The notes under the pieces: model-generated
Told to the model about the DNA's origin: nothing
The model's database searches: none
Seen by the model: the letters and a program-made list of their open reading frames with translations, nothing else
Assembly: GCF_001698125.1 (NCBI RefSeq)
Contig: NZ_CP013854.1
Span: 2,046,001 to 2,110,000, forward strand
DNA: 64,000 bases
DNA from: Pseudonocardia sp. HH130630-07
GTDB taxonomy: Bacteria; Actinomycetota; Actinomycetes; Mycobacteriales; Pseudonocardiaceae
Reading direction: 5' to 3'
Shown here: positions 50,931 to 59,280 of the stretch, piece after piece
How the letters are laid out: each line of letters opens with the position of its first letter
How positions within the stretch are numbered: the stretch's first letter is position 1
Program-made: the position numbers and the translations under genes

Positions 50931-51682
50931 CGCTCCGCGCGGTAGAACGTGAGCGCCCCCAGCCCGGTCCGTCCCCCGCCGACGACGGTCACCTCCCGGA
51001 ACCCCGCCTCGTCCAGCAGCTCGGGAACCGCCCGCCCCGCGCCGTGCCCGTGGCCGTGGCCGTGGCCGTGCCCCGCCCCGTCGTACTCATGGAGCTTCGG
51101 CCTGGTCTCACGAGGCCGAAGCTCCATGAGTGACCGGGGGCGGGGCGCGCGGTGCGCGAGCTGGTCGAGGCGGTGGAGCAGGGACAGCGCGCGGTTCAGC
51201 GGGGTCAGCGGGCCGGCGACGCGGGGATCGTGGTCCAGGTCGACCAGGTGCAGGCTGCCACCGGGGGCCAGTACGCGGCGGGCCTCGCGCAGCGCCGTGA
51301 CCTGCGCGTCGGCGGCGACGTGGTGCAGCATCAGCGACGAGAGGACGCGGTCGGCGCTGCCGTCGTCGTAGGGCAGGTCCTCGGCGGTGCCCCGGTCCAG
51401 ACGCAGGTCCAGGTTCTCCCGGCCCGCCTTGCCCCGGGCGATGCGCAACGCCTCCGGATCGGGGTCGATGCCGGTCACGGTGGCCGACGGGACGGCCCGC
51501 TTCGCCCGCAGCACCACGTTCCCGGTCCCGCACCCGATCTCCAGGACCGAGGATCCGGGCTGGATGCCGGCCTGTGCCACCAGCCGCCAGTACACGGCAC
51601 CGGCGCCGCTGAGCCGGGCGAGGCCGTCGTAGCGCGGCAGCAGCCGCGGGCTGATGAGCGCGGGCAGGTAGTCGGTCGTCAT
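50927..51682 (-). CDS. SAM-dependent class I methyltransferase with an inserted repeat
   Basis: A 251-residue protein from ATG 51682. SAM-binding motif I VLEIGCGTGNVVLRAK lies near 46-61, the GIDPDPEAL acidic loop follows, then LMLHHVAADAQ and ARRVLAPGGSLHLVDLD. Residues about 184-216 are foreign to the fold: SLMELRPRETRPKLHEYD is the translation of a 47-bp palindrome, followed by a His-Gly run from GTGGCC repeats. The normal C-terminus then resumes (PELLDEAGFREVTVV, ALTFYRAE). The frame is kept, so the protein may still work. Substrate unknown. Confidence 0.82.
   Translation of the reverse strand: MTTDYLPALISPRLLPRYDGLARLSGAGAVYWRLVAQAGIQPGSSVLEIGCGTGNVVLRAKRAVPSATVTGIDPDPEALRIARGKAGRENLDLRLDRGTAEDLPYDDGSADRVLSSLMLHHVAADAQVTALREARRVLAPGGSLHLVDLDHDPRVAGPLTPLNRALSLLHRLDQLAHRAPRPRSLMELRPRETRPKLHEYDGAGHGHGHGHGHGAGRAVPELLDEAGFREVTVVGGGRTGLGALTFYRAER
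51085..51131. repeat. Palindromic repeat, copy 1 (inside methyltransferase gene)
   Basis: Perfect 19-bp arms, actcatggagcttcggcct (51085-51103) and its complement (51113-51131), enclose a 9-bp spacer. The C-rich left flank and G-rich right flank extend the pairing imperfectly. The left arm occurs again at 52690-52708. The next 40 bp to the left are a GTGGCC-type hexamer run (about 51043-51070). Confidence 0.85.
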
Positions 51683-51766
51683 GACGCCTCCGTGGTACGA
51701 AAGTCGAGTACGTCGACCAGGTTCCAGCGCGGACGAGCAGGCGCCAATGAACGATCCACGGCAGTG

Positions 51767-52642
51767 ATGGGACGAAGTTCGGGCGTCCCGTTGATCGGCC
51801 TGGCCCAGGCCCCGGTCCCGATCACGGTCGGCCGCCGCTCGGACCACGGCTCGCCCGGGATGCCGCGCTTCCGGGGCGCGCACGCCCACGACTTCCTGCT
51901 GCTCAGCTACGTCACCGCCGGGCGGTGGGCGACCAGGGTCGACGGGCGGCACTGGGACCTCGTCGCGGGCGACGCGTTCGTCGTCGCCCCGGGAGCGGTC
52001 GTCGCGGCGGAGGAGGACGTGGCCCCGCCCGGCGGGGAGATCTGGACGGTCGTCTTCCCCGCGGAGGCCGTCGACCCGGACGCCGCCGCCCCGCTGGTGT
52101 CCTGGCGCGGGCATCCGCTGCTCGCGCCGTTCGTCGGGAACCACCGGGGCGGGGCGCAGCGGCTCACTGTGCCCGCGACCGACCGGCCGGGTGTGCTCGC
52201 CGGGCTCGCCGCGCTGGAGGCCGAGCTGGCCGAGCGGCGCGACGGTCACGCCGACGCGGCCCGTGCCCACCTCACCCTGCTCCTCGTCACCCTGGGGCGG
52301 TTGCACGACGACGTCCCGGCCGCTGCGGTGGACCCCCTGCTCGCCGGGGTCTTCGCGACGATCGAGGAGCGGTTCGCCGAACCCGTCTCGCTGCGTGACG
52401 TCGCCGACGCACTCGGGCTCACCCCGGGCCACCTGACGACCGTGGTCGGCCGCCGGACCGGGCGCACCGTCCAGCAGTGGCTCACCGAACGGCGGATGCG
52501 CGAGGCCCGGCGACTGCTGGCCGGCACCGACCTGACCGTCACCGAGATCGGGCGCCGGGTCGGCTACCGCGACGCCGGGTACTTCGTACGGCGGTTCCGC
52601 ACCGCCCACGGCACCAGCCCCGCGGCCTGGCGCCGCCGGTGA
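51767..52642 (+). CDS. AraC-family regulator with cupin sensor domain
   Basis: A 291-residue protein from ATG 51767. The N-terminal part is a cupin (HAHDFLLLSYVTAGRWATRVDGRHWDLVAGDAFVVAPG). The C-terminal part is a two-helix-turn-helix AraC domain (SLRDVADALGLTPGHLTTVVGRRTGRTVQQWL, and VTEIGRRVGYRDAGYFVRRFRTAHGTSPAAWR). It is divergent from the methyltransferase gene, with 84 bp between starts, and may control it. Confidence 0.88.
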   Translation: MGRSSGVPLIGLAQAPVPITVGRRSDHGSPGMPRFRGAHAHDFLLLSYVTAGRWATRVDGRHWDLVAGDAFVVAPGAVVAAEEDVAPPGGEIWTVVFPAEAVDPDAAAPLVSWRGHPLLAPFVGNHRGGAQRLTVPATDRPGVLAGLAALEAELAERRDGHADAARAHLTLLLVTLGRLHDDVPAAAVDPLLAGVFATIEERFAEPVSLRDVADALGLTPGHLTTVVGRRTGRTVQQWLTERRMREARRLLAGTDLTVTEIGRRVGYRDAGYFVRRFRTAHGTSPAAWRRR

Positions 52643-52687
52643 CCCCGGCCCACTCATCCCACCCGTCACACTCGTCACACCCGTGTT

Positions 52688-52738
52688 GCACTCATGGAGC
52701 TTCGGCCTCGTGACACCGGGCTGAAGCTCCATGAGTGC
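52688..52738. repeat. Palindromic repeat, copy 2 (intergenic)
   Basis: Perfect 16-bp arms, gcactcatggagcttc (52688-52703) and its complement (52723-52738), with a 19-nt centre. The first 19 bases actcatggagcttcggcct equal the left arm of the copy at 51085. It follows the AraC gene by 45 bp. A 16-bp tandem duplication (cgggggcggggtgaca, 52758-52789) follows it. Confidence 0.85.
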
Positions 52739-52850
52739 GACGGGGGGTGGGGCGACCCGGGGGCGGGGTGACACGGGGGCGGGGTGACACGGACGGTGCG
52801 GCGACCCCGGATGTGGTGGGATCTTCGCGAACGGTCAAGGGGAGGTCAGG

Positions 52851-53780
52851 GTGCGGTTCGACGAGAACGCCCGGCTGGACACGTCCGGGGTGGACGACCT
52901 GCGCGGTTCCGGCGGCGGACGCGGCGTCGGCGGGCGGGTCGCCGGTGCGGGCGGCGGGCTCGGCATCGTCGGTCTCATCGTCTACCTGCTGCTCACCAAC
53001 CTCGGCGGGACCGACCTCGGCGGCATGGCGGCGGGCGGCGGGTACCCCAGCCTCGACCAGGTCGGGACCGGCCAGTCCGCGGACGGCGCGTCGCTGGCCC
53101 GCAACTGTTCGACCGGGGCGTCGGCGAACACGTCGACGGACTGCCGGATGGTCGCGGTCGTGAACTCGCTGGACGACTTCTGGGCCGGCCGGTTCTCCTC
53201 CGGCTTCACCCCGCCGCGGACGAACTTCTTCTCCGGCGGCGTCAGCACCGACGGCTGCGGCTCGGCGACCTCGGACAGCGGGCCGTTCTACTGCCCGGCC
53301 GACTCCGAGATCTACATCGACCTGACCTTCTTCGACGACCTGCAGACCCGGTTCGGCGCCGAGGGCGGCCCGTTCTCGCAGTCCTACGTCATGGCGCACG
53401 AGTACGGCCACCACATCCAGAACCTGCTCGGCGCCAACCGGCGGGTCGGCAACGAGACCGGCCCGACGTCCGGCTCGGTCCGGCTGGAGCTGCAGGCCGA
53501 CTGCTACGCCGGGGTCTGGGCGCACCACGCCACGACGGTCCCCGGCGACTCCGGCCGCCCGCTGATCACCGAGCTGAACCAGGCCGACGTCGACGCCGCA
53601 CTCGACACCGCGGACAAGATCGGCGACGACCACATCCAGGCCACCCTGGGCGGCGGCCGGGTCGACGAGTCCCAGTTCTCGCACGGCAGCTCCGCCCAGC
53701 GCGAGCGGTGGTTCACCACCGGCCTCGACTCCGGTGACCCGAACGCGTGCGACACCTTCGCCACCCGCGACCTGGGGTAG
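52851..53780 (+). CDS. YpfJ/KPN_02809-type neutral zinc metallopeptidase
   Basis: A 309-residue protein from GTG 52851 with ggaggtc upstream. One membrane segment near residues 34-50 follows a Gly-rich N-terminus. The zinc motif HEYGH is at 183-187 (H183, E184, H187), and LELQADCYAGVWAHH supplies the third ligand. Cysteines in NCSTG, DCRM and DGCG/YCPADS fit an extracytoplasmic disulfide-bonded domain. Peptide substrate unknown. Confidence 0.9.
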   Translation: MRFDENARLDTSGVDDLRGSGGGRGVGGRVAGAGGGLGIVGLIVYLLLTNLGGTDLGGMAAGGGYPSLDQVGTGQSADGASLARNCSTGASANTSTDCRMVAVVNSLDDFWAGRFSSGFTPPRTNFFSGGVSTDGCGSATSDSGPFYCPADSEIYIDLTFFDDLQTRFGAEGGPFSQSYVMAHEYGHHIQNLLGANRRVGNETGPTSGSVRLELQADCYAGVWAHHATTVPGDSGRPLITELNQADVDAALDTADKIGDDHIQATLGGGRVDESQFSHGSSAQRERWFTTGLDSGDPNACDTFATRDLG

Positions 53781-53781
53781 G

Positions 53782-54324
53782 TCAGCCCCGGCGCAACCGG
53801 TCGAGCTGGTGGTCCAGGACGGCGACGGCCGACGCCGCGTCGTGCTCGCCCAGCAGCACCGACTCGGCGAGCCCACCGGCGAGCGCGAGCAGGATGGCGG
53901 CGTCGGGTTCCGGGGCGATCCCGCCGAGCCCGGCGGCCGCGAGCCGGTCCACGACCGCCCCGCGCAGCAACCGGTTGCCACGGCGGTAGGTCTCCCGGAG
54001 CCGGTCGTCGCCGAGCGCGCGGATCAGGAACGCCGAACCGACCCGGGCGTCGGTGCGGGCGTCGTCGTCCAGCGGGAGCAGCGCGACCAGCAGCGCCCGG
54101 ACCTCGTCCAGCGGGGTCCGCGGGTGCGCGGCCGTCAGCCCGGTGCGGATCCGCTCGTCCACCCGGAGCTGGAGCTGCTCCGCGGCGAAGTCGAGCAGCT
54201 CGTCGCGGGAGCCGAAGTAGTGCTGCACCCGGCCCTTGGACACCCCGGCCTCCTGGGCGACCCGGGCGAGGCTGACCGCCTCCAGCCCCTCGGCCGCGGC
54301 CACCCGCCACAGCGCCTCCGCCAT
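53782..54324 (-). CDS. TetR-family regulator, natural start cut off by a stop codon
   Basis: From ATG 54324 the product has 180 residues with the TetR helix-turn-helix (VSLARVAQEAGVSKGRVQHYFGSRDELLDF) and a ligand-binding C-terminus. In the same frame upstream lies ATG 54363 coding MPRVVDHG, then TAG (54337-54339), then RRGE-MAEALW. Family members start MPR-x-VD-x-x-x-RR, so the original start was probably 54363 and a CAG-type codon became TAG. The shortened protein lacks the first half of helix 1 and may be weak or dead. It is divergent from an alpha/beta hydrolase. Confidence 0.8.
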   Translation of the reverse strand: MAEALWRVAAAEGLEAVSLARVAQEAGVSKGRVQHYFGSRDELLDFAAEQLQLRVDERIRTGLTAAHPRTPLDEVRALLVALLPLDDDARTDARVGSAFLIRALGDDRLRETYRRGNRLLRGAVVDRLAAAGLGGIAPEPDAAILLALAGGLAESVLLGEHDAASAVAVLDHQLDRLRRG

Positions 54325-54374
54325 CTCGCCACGCCGCTATCCGTGGTCGACGACCCTCGGCATCCGCACCTCCG

Positions 54375-54396
54375 TTGCAATCCGATCGGCTTGCAA
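54375..54396. promoter_or_regulatory. 22-bp near-perfect inverted repeat, probable TetR operator
   Basis: ttgcaatccga followed directly by tcggcttgcaa matches its own complement at 10 of 11 positions. It lies between the TetR gene and the divergent hydrolase (start 54447), just inside both, the standard place for a TetR operator. Confidence 0.7.
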
Positions 54397-54446
54397 AAGC
54401 CCTCCGGGCCTTTTCCAGTCCGAACGTACCGTGAAAAGGAGGGGCG

Positions 54447-55319
54447 ATGCGGACCGCACACTTCACCGACCCGGCGGCGCGGGAGCGCTACCGGGCGCTC
54501 TACGCCGCCGCGGTGGCGACGCTCCCGCCGGCGATCGCCCGTGACGTCGAGACCACGCACGGCACCGTCCGGGTCCTGACCTGCGAGGGGGCACCGTCCG
54601 GCGAGCCGCTGGTGCTGCTTCCCGGCGCCGGTGCGCCGGGGGTGAGCTGGGCGTCGAGCGTGCCGTCGTTGCTCGGGCTCGGGACCGTGCACCTCGTCGA
54701 CCCGCTCGGGGGGCCCGGCGCGAGCCGCCAGGACGTGCCGATCCGCGACCTCGCCGACCAGGCCCGCTGGCTGCGCGCCCTGCTGGACGGGCTAGACCTC
54801 GCGTCGTTCCACCTCGTGGGGACGTCGATGGGCGGCCGGATCGCGTTCGAGCTGGCCCGCCGGGCCCCCGCGGGCCTGCGGACGCTCTCCCTGCTCGAAC
54901 CGGCGAACACGTTCGACCGCATCCCGCTCGCGACGGTCGCGTCCTCGGTGGGCGCGATCCCGGGTGCCCCGGGATGGCTGCGCCGCCGCTTCCTGGACCG
55001 GCTCGGCGACGGCGGGGCCGCCGGCGACGACCCGGTCCTGCGGCTCGTCGACGCCGGGATGTCCGGCTTCGCCTCGGCGGTGCCGCACCCGCCGCGCCCG
55101 TCGGACGCCGACCTCCGCGCCGTCACCGTCCCGACCCTGGTCCTGCTCGGCGGCCGCAGCACGATGCTCGACGCCGGACGGGCCCGGGAGCGGGCCGCGC
55201 TGCTGCCCCGCGGGACGGTCGAGGTCTGGCCGGACGCCTCGCACGCGCTGCCCGGGGAGTTCCCGGAACGGGTGGCCGAGCGGATCGCCCGGCTGACGGC
55301 CGGACCGGTGCCGTCGTGA
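54447..55319 (+). CDS. Alpha/beta hydrolase
   Basis: A 290-residue protein from ATG 54447 with aaaggagg upstream. The nucleophile S127 is in VGTSMGGRIAFELA; LLPGAGAPG provides the oxyanion hole, and DASHALPGEFPERV the catalytic His. Substrate unknown. It is divergent from the TetR gene and 4-bp overlapping with the VC0807-type membrane protein (GTGA). Confidence 0.87.
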   Translation: MRTAHFTDPAARERYRALYAAAVATLPPAIARDVETTHGTVRVLTCEGAPSGEPLVLLPGAGAPGVSWASSVPSLLGLGTVHLVDPLGGPGASRQDVPIRDLADQARWLRALLDGLDLASFHLVGTSMGGRIAFELARRAPAGLRTLSLLEPANTFDRIPLATVASSVGAIPGAPGWLRRRFLDRLGDGGAAGDDPVLRLVDAGMSGFASAVPHPPRPSDADLRAVTVPTLVLLGGRSTMLDAGRARERAALLPRGTVEVWPDASHALPGEFPERVAERIARLTAGPVPS

Positions 55320-55933
55320 ACCGCCGCGAACTGCTGGTGACGACGGCGGTGGACCTCGCGACCCCGCTGGTCGTCTTCTACGGGTTGCGGGCCGCCGGGA
55401 TCGGCGCCGGACCCGCCCTGCTCACCGGTGCCGCGGCCCCGGCCGCGCGGGCGCTGTACGTGCTGCTGCGCTACCGGCGGCCGGAGTGGTTCGCCGTCCT
55501 CGTCCTGGTGCTGTGCGTGGCGAGCGCCGCGACGTCGCTGGTCGGCGGGGACGAGCGGGTGCTGCTCGCCCGGGACGGGCTGGTCACCGCCGCCCTCGGC
55601 GCGACCCTGCTCGCGACGGTGCCCGGCACCCGGCCCGCGCTGTTCACCGTCGGGCGGCTCACCCTGACCGAGGCCGGGCACGACCCGGCCGAGTGGGACC
55701 GCCGGTGGACGGCGTCGGCCCGGTTCCGCGGCGTCTGGCGATGGCTGACCGTGGGCTGGGCGCTCGGGCTGTTCGCCGACGCCGGGCTGCGGGTGGTCAC
55801 GGCGTACACGCTGCCGGTCGACGTCGTCCCGGCCGTGCACGCGGTGCAGTGGTTCGCCGTGCTCGGGATCCTGCTCGTCGGCGGGCAGGTGTGGCTGCGC
55901 CTGCCGCGCCACCGCGACCTGATCTTCAGCTGA
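55316..55933 (+). CDS. VC0807-family membrane protein
   Basis: A 205-residue protein from GTG 55316 with five or six hydrophobic segments. The pattern DLATPLVVFYGLR, LLARDGLVTAALGATLL and RPALFTVGR matches VC0807-type proteins related to septation protein A. Function unknown. Translationally coupled to the hydrolase. Confidence 0.78.
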   Translation: MNRRELLVTTAVDLATPLVVFYGLRAAGIGAGPALLTGAAAPAARALYVLLRYRRPEWFAVLVLVLCVASAATSLVGGDERVLLARDGLVTAALGATLLATVPGTRPALFTVGRLTLTEAGHDPAEWDRRWTASARFRGVWRWLTVGWALGLFADAGLRVVTAYTLPVDVVPAVHAVQWFAVLGILLVGGQVWLRLPRHRDLIFS

Positions 55934-55995
55934 CCGGCCGGGCGGCGCCGGTGCGCCCGGACGTCGGCCGGCGCCGGGCATCCGGACGGTCCAGC

Positions 55996-56682
55996 TCAGC
56001 CCGGGGGCAGGTCTCCGTCGAGGAACCCGGCGACCGCCCCGGTGTAACCGCCGACCCGCAGCTCCCAGCCGGGACGGGCGAACGCGTCACGGGCCAGCAG
56101 CTGCCGGTGCTCGACCACCGGCCGGTCCCGGGAGGCGATCAGCGCCGTCCCGTCGGGCACGTAGCCGAGCCGGGCCGAGACCCCGGCCGACGCGGCGTTC
56201 CCGTCCATGTACTCCGAGCGGGCCGTCGTCGCCCCCAGGTGGTCGAACGCGAACGCCAGCACCGCGGCCCGCATCTCGGTCCCGTAGCCCGTGCCCTGGT
56301 ACGGCAGGCCCAGGTAGGAGCCGGTCCGCACCTCGCGCAGGACCCCGAACCGCTTGCCGGCCAGCTCCTGCAGGCCGATCACGGTGCCGCCGGCCCGGAC
56401 CACGAACAGCAGGCTCCAGTCCTCCGGGGAGGTCTCGGCCCGGGTGGACCAGAAGTACTGCAGCACCTTCCGCCCGAACAGCCGCGGCTCGGTCTCGGTC
56501 CAGGACGTCAGGAACGGCATCCGGTCAGCGGGATGGATACCGGAGGTCTGGGCCATCGCGACCAGCTCGCGGACCGAGGAGTCGTCGTCCGGGCGCAGTT
56601 CCAGCCTCGGGGTGCGCAGCACCAGCCCGGAGACCGGCCACGGGTCCGGGACGGGGTCGATCGGCGCAGGCAGGACGTCCAT
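55996..56682 (-). CDS. GNAT-family N-acetyltransferase (RimJ-like)
   Basis: A 228-residue protein; ATG 56682 is preferred to ATG 56739, which would overlap the divergent quinone reductase start. TPRLELRPDDDSSVRELV opens the domain, and LGLPYQGTGYGTEMRAAVLAFAF is the acetyl-CoA motif, with YMDGNAASAGVSARLGYVPDG after it. Substrate unknown. Confidence 0.85.
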   Translation of the reverse strand: MDVLPAPIDPVPDPWPVSGLVLRTPRLELRPDDDSSVRELVAMAQTSGIHPADRMPFLTSWTETEPRLFGRKVLQYFWSTRAETSPEDWSLLFVVRAGGTVIGLQELAGKRFGVLREVRTGSYLGLPYQGTGYGTEMRAAVLAFAFDHLGATTARSEYMDGNAASAGVSARLGYVPDGTALIASRDRPVVEHRQLLARDAFARPGWELRVGGYTGAVAGFLDGDLPPG

Positions 56683-56737
56683 GGGCCGACCGTGCCGGAT
56701 CGGCGGGAACGGCGCGAGGAGAATACGGTCGGTCGCC

Positions 56738-57730
56738 ATGAAGGCGATCACCCTGGCGGAGTACGGCGGACCGGAGCACATGGCCTGGACGGAGGTCCCG
56801 GACCCGGCGCCGGGCGCGGGCGAGGTGGTCGTCGACGTCGTCGCCTCCGCGGTCAACCGGGCCGACCTGCTGCAGGTGCAGGGCAACTACCCGGTGCCGC
56901 CGGGTGCGTCGGACATCCTGGGCCTGGAGTGCTCCGGCCGGATCTCCGCGCTCGGCGAGGGCGTCACCGGCTGGTCGGTCGGGGACGAGGTGTGCGCGCT
57001 GCTCGCCGGGGGCGGCTACGCGGAGAAGGTCGCGGTGCCCGCGGCGCAGCTGCTGCCGATCCCGGACGGCGTCTCGCTGGAGGAGGCCGGCGGGCTGCCC
57101 GAGGTCGCCTGCACCGTCTGGTCGAACGTGTTCATGGAGGGCCGGCTGGCCGCGGGCGAGACGTTCCTGGTCCAGGGCGGCTCGTCCGGGATCGGGACGC
57201 ACGCGATCCAGGTCGCGGCGGCCCTCGGTGCCCGGGTGGCCGCCACCGCGGGGCACGCCGACCGGCTGCAGTTCTGCCGCGACCTCGGCGCCGACATCGT
57301 GATCGACTACCACGACGACGTCGCGGCCCGGCTGAAGGAGGCCACCGACGGCCGCGGCGCCGACGTCATCCTGGACAACATGGGCGCCAAGGGACTGGCG
57401 AACAACCTGTCCGCCCTCGCCACCGACGGCCGTCTGATGATCATCGGCATGCAGGGCGGGGTGAAGGCGGAGATCAACCTCGGTGCGCTGCTCGCCAAGC
57501 GCGGGCACGTGTCCGCGATGGGCCTGCGCGGACGGCCGGTCGAGGGACCGAACTCCAAGGCGGCGATCGTCGAGCAGGTCCGGGACCGGGTGTGGCCGCT
57601 GTTCGCCGCGGGCTCGGTCCGCCCGGTGGTGTTCGAGCGGTACCCGATGTCCGGCGCCGCCGACGCGCACCGCAGGCTCGCCGACGGCGGCGTCACCGGG
57701 AAGCTCCTGCTGTGCAACCCGGGCTCCTGA
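56738..57730 (+). CDS. Zinc-independent NADPH:quinone oxidoreductase (MDR/zeta-crystallin type)
   Basis: A 330-residue medium-chain reductase from ATG 56738. Motifs are VNRADLLQVQGNYPVPPG, LGLECSG, FLVQGGSSGIGTHAIQVAAALGA (NADPH fold), DNMGAKGL and VVFERYPMSGAADAHRRLADGGVTGKLLL. The cysteine ligands of zinc alcohol dehydrogenases are absent. It reduces quinones or enones with NADPH. Confidence 0.9.
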   Translation: MKAITLAEYGGPEHMAWTEVPDPAPGAGEVVVDVVASAVNRADLLQVQGNYPVPPGASDILGLECSGRISALGEGVTGWSVGDEVCALLAGGGYAEKVAVPAAQLLPIPDGVSLEEAGGLPEVACTVWSNVFMEGRLAAGETFLVQGGSSGIGTHAIQVAAALGARVAATAGHADRLQFCRDLGADIVIDYHDDVAARLKEATDGRGADVILDNMGAKGLANNLSALATDGRLMIIGMQGGVKAEINLGALLAKRGHVSAMGLRGRPVEGPNSKAAIVEQVRDRVWPLFAAGSVRPVVFERYPMSGAADAHRRLADGGVTGKLLLCNPGS

Positions 57731-57767
57731 TGCGCGCGACCCCGGCCGCCGGGTCCAGAATGGCGCC

Positions 57768-58316
57768 ATGAGCGACGAGCAGGAGACCCCCGAGGAGCGG
57801 GTCGTGGTGGTCGGCGCCGACGGCCGCCCCGTGGGCATGGCGACCGTCCCGGCCGGCGACGGCGTCGACGACGACCCGCAGAGCCCGGCGTCGATGGTCG
57901 AGCAGCCCGCGAAGGTCATGCGGATCGGCACGATGATCAAGCAGCTGCTGGAGGAGGTGAAGGCGGCCCCGCTGGACGAGGCGTCCCGCAGCCGGCTCAA
58001 GGAGATCCACGAGAACTCCGTGAAGGAGCTCGAGGAGGGCCTGGCGCCGGAGCTGCGCGAGGAGCTGAACCGGCTGAGCCTGCCGTTCACCGCGGACGCG
58101 ACGCCCTCGGAGGGCGAGCTGCGGATCGCCCAGGCCCAGCTGGTCGGCTGGCTGGAGGGGCTGTTCCACGGCATCCAGACCGCGCTGTTCGCCCAGCAGA
58201 TGGCGGCCCGCGCCCAGCTGGAGCAGATGCGCCGGGGCCTCCCGCCCGGCGCGGCCGCCGGCATGGAGCAGCAGATGCCCGACGGCATGGGCCGGGGCAC
58301 CGGGCAGTACCTCTGA
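57768..58316 (+). CDS. Bacterial proteasome activator (Bpa/PafE)
   Basis: A 182-residue protein from ATG 57768. The central helices (MRIGTMIKQLLEEVKAAPLDEASR, LKEIHENSVKELEEGLAPELREEL, AQLVGWLEGLFHGIQTALFAQQMAARAQLEQM) and the C-terminal GQYL match Bpa. It forms a ring that docks its C-terminus onto the 20S proteasome and opens it without ATP. The proteasome genes are not in the window. A large hairpin terminator follows. Confidence 0.93.
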   Translation: MSDEQETPEERVVVVGADGRPVGMATVPAGDGVDDDPQSPASMVEQPAKVMRIGTMIKQLLEEVKAAPLDEASRSRLKEIHENSVKELEEGLAPELREELNRLSLPFTADATPSEGELRIAQAQLVGWLEGLFHGIQTALFAQQMAARAQLEQMRRGLPPGAAAGMEQQMPDGMGRGTGQYL

Positions 58317-58346
58317 CCCTCCGGACCCGGACCCGACCTGCGATTT

Positions 58347-58387
58347 CCGCCCGGTCCGGCAGGGGCCGCCCCTGCCGGACCGGGCGG
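58347..58387. terminator. Long perfect hairpin between bpa and wzm
   Basis: Perfect 19-bp arms (58347-58365 and 58369-58387, ccgcccggtccggcagggg and complement) with loop ccg lie 30 bp after the proteasome-activator stop and 23 bp before the exporter GTG. It is probably the terminator of the upstream gene, but its closeness to the next start could also hide or shape that gene's leader. Confidence 0.75.
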
Positions 58388-58410
58388 ACGGCCGTGAGTA
58401 CCCTCGTCGG

Positions 58411-59280
58411 GTGGCCGTCACCGTGACCGACAACGAGCCGGGCGACGTCGTCGACCCGGACGAGGTGTCGAGCCCGCGCAGCTGGGGCCGGGCGTTCGCC
58501 GATCTCCGTGCCGGCTGGCGGCAGCGCCCGCTCTGGGGCTACCTGGGCTGGCAGGACATCAAGCAGCGCTACCGGCGCTCCGTGCTGGGCCCGCTGTGGA
58601 TCTCGATCAGCATGGGCGTCATCGCGCTCGGGCTGGGCATCCTCTACTCGGCGCTGTTCGAGACGCCGATCGCGACCTTCCTCCCGCACGTGGCGGTCGG
58701 TCTGCTGATCTGGAACTTCGTCTCCGGCTGCATCCTCGAGGGCAGCGAGGTCTTCATCTCCAACGAGGGACTGATCAAGTTCCTCCCCGCGCCGCTGACC
58801 CTGCACATCTACCGCCTGGTGTGGCGGCAGACGCTGTTCTTCCTGCACAACCTGGTCGTCTGGGCCGTGCTGATGGTGATCTTCCCGCGGCCGCTGGGCT
58901 GGGAGGTGCTGCTGTCGCTGCCGGCGTTCGCCCTGCTCGCGGTGAACGGCGCCTGGATCGCGATCCTGGCCGGCATCCTCGCGACCCGGTTCCGGGACAT
59001 CCCGCCGATCATCGCCAGCGTCACCCAGCTCGTGTTCTACCTGACACCGATCGTGTGGTCGATCGACATCCTGCAGGACAACGAGGCCGCCCGGGAGCGG
59101 GCCAGCCTCGTCGAGCTGAACCCGGTGTTCCACTTCCTGGAGATCCTGCGCCAGCCCCTGCTCGGGCAGGAGATCGTCGGCCGGTACTGGCTGGTGGCCG
59201 GCGCGATCACGATCGTCGGGTGGGCCGCCGCGCTGGTCTGCCTGCGCAACTACCGTTCCCGCGTCGCGTACTGGGTGTGA
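58411..59280 (+). CDS. wzm: Galactan ABC exporter permease (Wzm / Rv3783-like)
   Basis: A 289-residue ABC-2 permease from GTG 58411 with six membrane segments. LGWQDIKQRYRRSVLGPLWISISMGV, GLLIWNFVSGCILEGSE and FYLTPIVWSIDI are typical of polysaccharide exporters. With the ATPase downstream and GlfT1 next, it matches the mycobacterial galactan flippase that moves lipid-linked galactan across the membrane for arabinogalactan assembly. Confidence 0.9.
   Translation: MAVTVTDNEPGDVVDPDEVSSPRSWGRAFADLRAGWRQRPLWGYLGWQDIKQRYRRSVLGPLWISISMGVIALGLGILYSALFETPIATFLPHVAVGLLIWNFVSGCILEGSEVFISNEGLIKFLPAPLTLHIYRLVWRQTLFFLHNLVVWAVLMVIFPRPLGWEVLLSLPAFALLAVNGAWIAILAGILATRFRDIPPIIASVTQLVFYLTPIVWSIDILQDNEAARERASLVELNPVFHFLEILRQPLLGQEIVGRYWLVAGAITIVGWAAALVCLRNYRSRVAYWV

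Noticed and set aside
51043..51072. Short regularly repeated units, considered as a CRISPR or microsatellite locus
   Set aside because: The units are six bases with no spacers and lie within a coding frame. No Cas genes are in the window; no CRISPR array was seen anywhere.
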